Shown here one piece after another: positions 31,409-35,520 of a stretch of 35,520 bases of DNA. Positions within the stretch are counted from its first letter, which is position 1. Each line of letters starts with the position of its first letter. The position numbers and the translations under genes are program-made. The stretch is from an uncultured Erysipelotrichaceae bacterium (GTDB lineage: Bacteria > Bacillota_I > Bacilli_A > RFN20 > CAG-826). Below the pieces are notes generated by a model. It did no database searches, was not told the DNA's origin, and saw only the letters and a program-made list of their open reading frames with translations. The stretch lies in NCBI GenBank assembly GCA_902803285.1, contig CADCPC010000030.1, positions 1 through 35,520 on the forward strand, given 5' to 3'.

Positions 31409-32808
31409 TATTTAAGTTCTCCTCCGCGACCGCCGACGACGCATTCACTAATTCTGAGAGTTGGTTGTCCAACGTTAGTTCTAATAGAACCACTAGATGC
31501 ACCACACATACCTTGGCCAAGAGCTAAGTCATTACCAACCATATCAATATTCTTTAAGATTTCAAATCCTTTGCCGATTAATGTTGCCCCTTTAACAGGT
31601 TCACAAATCTTACCATCTCTAACAATGTAAGCTTCGCTACAACCGAAGTTGAATTCACCAGTTGAAGGATCAACAGAACCACCATTGAAGCCAACTGTGT
31701 ATAAACCTAATTTAGTAGCAGCAATGATTTCTTCAGGTGTAGACTTACCATTTTCAATATATGTGTTAGACATACGTGAAGTAGGGATATAACGGTAGTT
31801 TTGTCTACGGCAAGCACCATTGCCTTCTCTATTCATACGACGTCCATTCAAATCATCAATCATGAAGTCTGTTAACTTACCATTTTTGATAAGTTGACGT
31901 TTTGTTCCTAAGTTACCTTCATCATCAATATCTATTGAGCCCCATGCTTGTGGCATTGTGCTATCATCAACTGCACTGACAAGAGGAGAAGCGATTAATT
32001 CACCTTCTTTGCCGGCAAAGCAGCTTAATCCTTTAGCAACTGCACTAGCTTCTAATGGGTGACCACAAGATTCGTGGAATAATACTCCACCCCAACCATT
32101 ACCAATAATGACTGGCATCTTACCTGATGGACATTCTTTAGCACCTAGATTTTGTAAAGCTACTCTTACTGCTCGTTTAGCGCAATCAACTGGATTAACT
32201 ACTGTATGGAAATAAGAGATATCTTGTTGAGCGCCAGGGCCTTCAAATCCTGTTTCAAATCCTGTTTGATCAGCAGCGACAACTTGGAAAGCTAATCTAC
32301 CGAATTCGCTTTCGCGTTTGAACCATTTTCCTTTGGAATTAAACACTGCAATAAAGCGGTGATTGTCACCAAAAGAACCAATGTATCTCACAAGTCTAGG
32401 ATCTTTTAATGAAGCAATATAATCTGTACCTTCCTTGATAAGAGCGATTTTCTCGCTTCTAGGTACATCATTGTAACTTCTAACAATTGGGTTACGGTTT
32501 TTTGCTCTAATCATGTCAAGCTTAGTGACAGTGATAAGTCTTTCGCCGTGTAAAGACGCTCTTAAACTTCTAGCGAGTTCAAGCAAGCCTTTTTTTGTTA
32601 AATCGTTTGTATAACCATAAATGCATTGATTATCTTTTAGTAAACGAATAGCGGCTCCACACATAGAAGACGAAGAAGAAGTTTCTACTTTTCCATTTTC
32701 AATGGATACACCATAGGAATTGGAATCTTCATAGAAAATTTCTGCATAATCTGCACCGGTGGCAAGAGCTTCGTTTAATACATCAATAGCAAGTTTCTTA
32801 CTAATCAT
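31408..32808 (-). CDS. tldD: TldD metalloprotease catalytic subunit
   Basis: The 466-residue zinc peptidase subunit. The active site HESCGHPLEA (H245, E246, H250) is the TldD form of HExxxH, and the C-terminal CGASSG segment supplies the likely third-ligand Cys. The length is usual. AACGGAGG lies 9 bases before the ATG, and a TATAAT box is visible about 40 bases upstream. The pair has no bacteriocin precursor nearby, so a general peptide-turnover role is most likely. Confidence 0.95.
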   Translation of the reverse strand: MISKKLAIDVLNEALATGADYAEIFYEDSNSYGVSIENGKVETSSSSSMCGAAIRLLKDNQCIYGYTNDLTKKGLLELARSLRASLHGERLITVTKLDMIRAKNRNPIVRSYNDVPRSEKIALIKEGTDYIASLKDPRLVRYIGSFGDNHRFIAVFNSKGKWFKRESEFGRLAFQVVAADQTGFETGFEGPGAQQDISYFHTVVNPVDCAKRAVRVALQNLGAKECPSGKMPVIIGNGWGGVLFHESCGHPLEASAVAKGLSCFAGKEGELIASPLVSAVDDSTMPQAWGSIDIDDEGNLGTKRQLIKNGKLTDFMIDDLNGRRMNREGNGACRRQNYRYIPTSRMSNTYIENGKSTPEEIIAATKLGLYTVGFNGGSVDPSTGEFNFGCSEAYIVRDGKICEPVKGATLIGKGFEILKNIDMVGNDLALGQGMCGASSGSIRTNVGQPTLRISECVVGGRGGELK

Positions 32809-32885
32809 GAAATTACCTCCGTTAAAATAAGTGTTTTGATTATATCATATACACTTAACAATTCGTTAAAAAATGATAAAAAAGA

Positions 32886-32918
32886 CATAAAAAAATAGAG
32901 GCAACACCCCTATTTTTG
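32886..32918. terminator. Terminator after the small membrane protein gene
   Basis: Eleven-base arms AAAAATAGAGG and CCCCTATTTTT (32891-32917, one G-U pair) with a five-base loop, followed on the minus strand by TTTTTTTATG. Confidence 0.85.
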
Positions 32919-32935
32919 CTTTAATTCTATCTTAA

Positions 32936-33175
32936 TTATTCAGTAAGAATTAATCTGCCTTCGATGATTAAGAAGATTAAGTCGATAATAGCTGGAATCC
33001 AGAAACCACCAAGGAAGATAAATAAGATAAAGCCAATAAGATTAATTCCGCTTGGATTTCTTAATAAAGCAGATAAACGAACTAAGATTTCAACAACCCA
33101 GCCCACGAATGGGATGATAAGAAGAAGGACTTGGACGATTCTGCTTTGTTCATTGAACCATGTATCAAATGTCAT
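32936..33175 (-). CDS. Small two-helix membrane protein
   Basis: A 79-residue hydrophobic protein with two membrane segments (about residues 14-33 and 45-70). The C-terminal one, FLGGFWIPAIIDLIFLI, resembles the second helix of YqaE/Pmp3-type and related small membrane proteins, but the match is loose. Function is unknown. The gene has its own signals: TATAAT about 30 bases upstream, AAAGGAG before the ATG, and a terminator behind. It is therefore a real single-gene transcript. Confidence 0.75.
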   Translation of the reverse strand: MTFDTWFNEQSRIVQVLLLIIPFVGWVVEILVRLSALLRNPSGINLIGFILFIFLGGFWIPAIIDLIFLIIEGRLILTE

Positions 33176-33239
33176 TTTTTGTCTCCTTTGTTAAACGCCA
33201 CATATTATAGTAGCAAATTATAAATTTGTATATCTTTTT

Positions 33240-33749
33240 TTAATACGAGCTACTTGAAGCGTCTGCTTGTCTTTGATCAGTAATGTTATCGATTGCGATA
33301 ACGAATGCGACTAATAAACGCCAGTCAATCTTGTCGTCCTCAAGAGTTTCAAGAACGAATGAATCTCTTAATGAAATCTTACGAGAGACGTGAGCAATTT
33401 CTTCACCGTTAAGATAGATATGGTAATCAAATCCTAAAATGTTGCCTTTTAGCTCAACTTCGCCTAAATCGGATTTGCAGAAATATCTATCATGGAATGA
33501 GAAGATTTTTCTTCTAATTCTAAAAATGATATTTTTATCGGCATCTAAAACGAATGCACGATATGCGAATAGTCTCCAGAATTTATTTCTGACGATATAA
33601 ATTGTATTGCCGTCTAAATCTTGGATGAATTTCTTTCTAGTAACTGTGAAGAATTTGCCTTTAACTCTTAAGACATCGTTTTCATTGACATCTTTAACAG
33701 TTGAGCTACCTCTTAAACTAATCCACTTATTTCTAATTGAAACTTGCAT
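33240..33749 (-). CDS. LURP-one-related (tubby-like) protein
   Basis: A 169-residue protein of the LOR/YxjI family with repeated beta-hairpins of the form DxDGNTIYIVRNKF and DADKNIIFRIRRKI, typical of the tubby-like twelve-strand barrel. The role of bacterial members is unknown; a membrane- or ligand-binding function is only a suggestion from the fold. The frame could start at 33779. I choose the ATG at 33749 because AAAGGAG lies 6 bases upstream of it. A near-perfect promoter and a GAGTGT-AA-ACACTC palindrome precede it. Confidence 0.82.
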   Translation of the reverse strand: MQVSIRNKWISLRGSSTVKDVNENDVLRVKGKFFTVTRKKFIQDLDGNTIYIVRNKFWRLFAYRAFVLDADKNIIFRIRRKIFSFHDRYFCKSDLGEVELKGNILGFDYHIYLNGEEIAHVSRKISLRDSFVLETLEDDKIDWRLLVAFVIAIDNITDQRQADASSSSY

Positions 33750-33763
33750 GTTTTTCTCCTTTA

Positions 33764-33822
33764 GAGTGTTTACACTCAAGTATGATTAAGAACATTATAG
33801 AAAAAACAAAATGAGTTGACAA
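33764..33822 (-). promoter_or_regulatory. Promoter and palindromic operator of the LURP-one-related gene
   Basis: On the minus strand TTGTCA (33822-33817), exactly 17 bases, TATAAT (33799-33794), then a 14-bp palindrome GAGTGTAAACACTC (33777-33764) between the expected start site and the ribosome binding site. The palindrome placement suggests repression. Confidence 0.75.
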
Positions 33823-33843
33823 CACTAGAAAAAAATTAAAAAC

Positions 33844-33873
33844 TTTTCAAATAGTCATTTATGTGACTATAAT
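33844..33873 (+). promoter_or_regulatory. Promoter immediately before mgtE
   Basis: TTTCAA, a 17-base spacer and TATAAT (33868-33873) lie only 9 bases before the mgtE ATG, predicting a start site at or next to the ATG. The inverted repeat AGTCA...TGACT falls in the spacer. No magnesium (M-box) leader is possible in so short a space. Confidence 0.55.
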
Positions 33874-33882
33874 AAGGCGATT

Positions 33883-35322
33883 ATGGAAGAATTAGAAAAG
33901 GAAGAATTACAAACTAGAGTACTCAATGCGATCAAGAGTAGAAACGCCAAAGAATTAAAAGAAATCTTTGATACAGTTCCTAACATCGATATCGCTGAAG
34001 CTGTAGAAGAAGTCGATGACGTCGCAAGTCTTCTATATATTTTCCGCGTGGTCGATAATGAGTATTCCGCTGAATTCTTTGCTGAACTTCCAAGTGAACA
34101 ACAAGAAAAAATCATTAACGCCTTTACTGATAAGGAACTTATTGAACTTATCAATAACTCCTTCGCTGACGATATCGTTGATACCCTTGAAGAAATGCCT
34201 GCTAACGTTGTTAGCCGTGTTTTAAAAGTTTGTCCTAAGGACATGAGAAAAGACGTTAATACTCTATTAAACTTCAAAGAAAACACCGCTGGTAGTGTGA
34301 TGACTACCGAATATATCGAAATGCGTGAAAACACTTCAGTTAAAGATGCTATCGCTACCATTAGAGAAAAAGGACGAGATGCAGAAACTGTATATACCAT
34401 CTTTGTTAGAGACGCTAAAAGAACTCTTGTCGGCACCGTCGACTTAGACGAATTAATCTTTGCTAAAGAAGATGAAAAATTAGAAGATATTATGAACCGT
34501 GACTTTGTCACTTGTTCCGTTAATGATGACCAAGAAGAAGTCGCTAACATGTTTAAACGTTACGACTTAAACGCAATGGCGGTTGTTAATACTGAAAACA
34601 AAATCGTCGGTATCATCACCATCGATGACGTTGTTGATATTATCGTTGAAGAGGCTAACGAAGATATCGCGAGATTGAACGCTGTTTCGTCTATGGATGA
34701 GCCATATCTCAAAACTCCAATCTTTAAGTTAGTGCTAAAATGCGCTCCTTGGATCTTGGTATTGATGGTTCTTCAAGTATTCTCAGCGATGATTCTTTCA
34801 AGATTTGAAGATAGCATTGGGCAATTTGCTATCTTAGCAGTCTTTACTCCTCTCATCATGGATGCTGGAGGAAACTCTGGTGGACAAACCACCACTATGA
34901 TTGTCAGAAGCTTATCTCTAGAAGAATTTGACAAAAAAGATTACTTCAAAGTCATATGGAAAGAATTTAGAGTTGCCGCCATCATTGGTGGCCTAGTCTC
35001 ATTATTCGCCTTTGGTTGGTTAATGCTTGAAATGTCAGTCGGCATTATCTCTACCGAATCAGTTATCGAAAGAGCTACCGCGATGGGTGCTAATCCATAT
35101 GCATATATGTCTCTTGTAGCTGCTTTAGTAGCAATGACATTATTCGTGACAATGATTATCTCTAGACTAGTTGGTTGTTCTCTCCCGTTCTTAGCAAAGC
35201 TAGTTCACTTAGATCCTGCTGTTGTTTGTGGTCCAATTACCACTACACTTGTTGATATTATTTCCTTGATCACTTACTTCCTATTATGGACGCAGATAAT
35301 AGGACCAGTATTAGGGTTTTAA
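33883..35322 (+). CDS. mgtE: MgtE magnesium transporter
   Basis: A 479-residue membrane transporter for Mg2+ (and probably Co2+), gated by cytosolic magnesium. The layout is standard: an acidic helical MgtE-N domain (1-130), two CBS domains (about 135-260, with FVRDAKRTLVGTVDLDE and GIITIDDVVDII), a plug helix, and five membrane helices from about 285. DAGGNSGGQ (327-335) is part of the ion pathway. The gene is divergent from the LURP-one-related gene and ends in a hairpin shared with the next convergent gene. The mRNA is probably leaderless or nearly so. Confidence 0.95.
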   Translation: MEELEKEELQTRVLNAIKSRNAKELKEIFDTVPNIDIAEAVEEVDDVASLLYIFRVVDNEYSAEFFAELPSEQQEKIINAFTDKELIELINNSFADDIVDTLEEMPANVVSRVLKVCPKDMRKDVNTLLNFKENTAGSVMTTEYIEMRENTSVKDAIATIREKGRDAETVYTIFVRDAKRTLVGTVDLDELIFAKEDEKLEDIMNRDFVTCSVNDDQEEVANMFKRYDLNAMAVVNTENKIVGIITIDDVVDIIVEEANEDIARLNAVSSMDEPYLKTPIFKLVLKCAPWILVLMVLQVFSAMILSRFEDSIGQFAILAVFTPLIMDAGGNSGGQTTTMIVRSLSLEEFDKKDYFKVIWKEFRVAAIIGGLVSLFAFGWLMLEMSVGIISTESVIERATAMGANPYAYMSLVAALVAMTLFVTMIISRLVGCSLPFLAKLVHLDPAVVCGPITTTLVDIISLITYFLLWTQIIGPVLGF

Positions 35323-35328
35323 TTAAAT

Positions 35329-35358
35329 TAAAAGGTTCCATTATTTGGAACCTTTTTG
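35329..35358. terminator. Bidirectional terminator after mgtE
   Basis: AAAGGTTCC (35331-35339) and GGAACCTTT (35347-35355) form a 9-bp stem followed by T5. The stop codon of the convergent minus-strand gene lies in the loop. Confidence 0.9.
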
Positions 35359-35520
35359 TTTCTCTTCAACAACTATCTTATAGTTTTCAAATTCCCATTT
35401 TGGGTGAGTTTCGCAAAGCATATCAATTACTTTATTAAAGTAACCTGATTCAACCACTCTTCTTTCTTTTGGAGTGGCTTTGTAAGCTTTGTAGGCTTTA
35501 GAAAGGACTAATAAACATTC
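35341..35520 (-). CDS. Unidentified protein, C-terminal fragment
   Basis: The last 59 codons of a minus-strand gene enter from the window edge and stop with TAA at 35341-35343. The peptide (starting ECLLVLSKAYKAYKATPKER, then KVIDMLCETHPKWEFENYKI) looks like a real, well-conserved, charged helical C-terminus. I do not recognise the family. Its last codons are built into the shared terminator stem. Confidence 0.7.
   Translation of the reverse strand, partial: ECLLVLSKAYKAYKATPKERRVVESGYFNKVIDMLCETHPKWEFENYKIVVEEKQKGSK

Noticed and set aside
33823-33882. M-box magnesium riboswitch before mgtE
   Set aside because: The space between promoter and ATG is far too short for a riboswitch.
33867-34550. 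227-codon minus-strand frame opposite mgtE
   Set aside because: A Ser/Leu-rich antisense artefact of the MgtE coding sequence.
1-35520. Mycoplasma-type code with TGA as tryptophan
   Set aside because: All long proteins are full length with TGG tryptophans, and TGA appears as a normal stop, for example at the end of mocA.

Overview
The window looks like chromosomal DNA of a low-GC, anaerobic, fermentative Firmicutes/Tenericutes-type bacterium (Bacilli such as Erysipelotrichia or RF39-like gut lineages are an inference; no rRNA or marker phylogeny is available here). The reasons are the AT-rich composition, AGGAG-type ribosome binding sites, TTGACA/TATAAT-type promoters, full-length proteins under the standard code with Trp as TGG, an NADP-type glutamate dehydrogenase and a YgeW/YgeY/SsnA purine cluster. 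Almost everything is on the minus strand. Only arcC and mgtE, plus one tRNA-like remnant, lie on the plus strand.

Region 1 (1-2361) is patchy and mobile-looking. It holds the start of an XRE-type regulator with three operator-like repeats at an exact 32-bp period, a membrane acyltransferase gene, a broken second acyltransferase, gene debris, a tRNA-Ala(CGC) gene, a second copy of the tRNA's 3' end and downstream segment about 2 kb away, and a degenerate tRNA-like sequence on the opposite strand. A ROK glucokinase gene (2408-3352) follows.

Region 2 (3437-22132) is the main finding: a purine/urate-type catabolic island in two minus-strand operons plus a divergent carbamate kinase. Operon A, in transcription order, is preA-like, molybdenum hydroxylase 1 (Mo subunit, 2Fe-2S, FAD), threonine-synthase-like PLP enzyme, second fold-type II PLP enzyme, ygeY, ygeW, terminator. 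Operon B is lgt-like, CPBP protease, mocA, molybdenum hydroxylase 2 (FAD, 2Fe-2S, Mo subunit), hydantoinase, ssnA, terminator. arcC is transcribed away from lgt. The inferred flow is: hydroxylation or reduction of the purine, ring opening by the two amidohydrolases, removal of carbamoyl groups by YgeY/YgeW, deamination of the three-carbon diamino acid by the PLP enzymes, and ATP from carbamoyl phosphate through ArcC. The canonical YgeX, YgfK and a purine permease are not in the window. Two PLP enzymes and a short PreA-like protein sit where YgeX and YgfK would be expected.

Region 3 (22202-27586) is a nitrogen and serine operon, gdhA - DUF1015 - serC - serA, followed upstream by a small cytosine/guanine-deaminase-like gene that could feed xanthine into the island.

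Region 4 (27646-30018) is a secreted pair: a subtilisin-like protease without a propeptide, and a putative lipoprotein made of two copies of a propeptide-like domain. Region 5 (30086-35520) is tldD-pmbA, a small membrane protein, a LURP-one-related protein, mgtE, and the 3' end of an unidentified gene.
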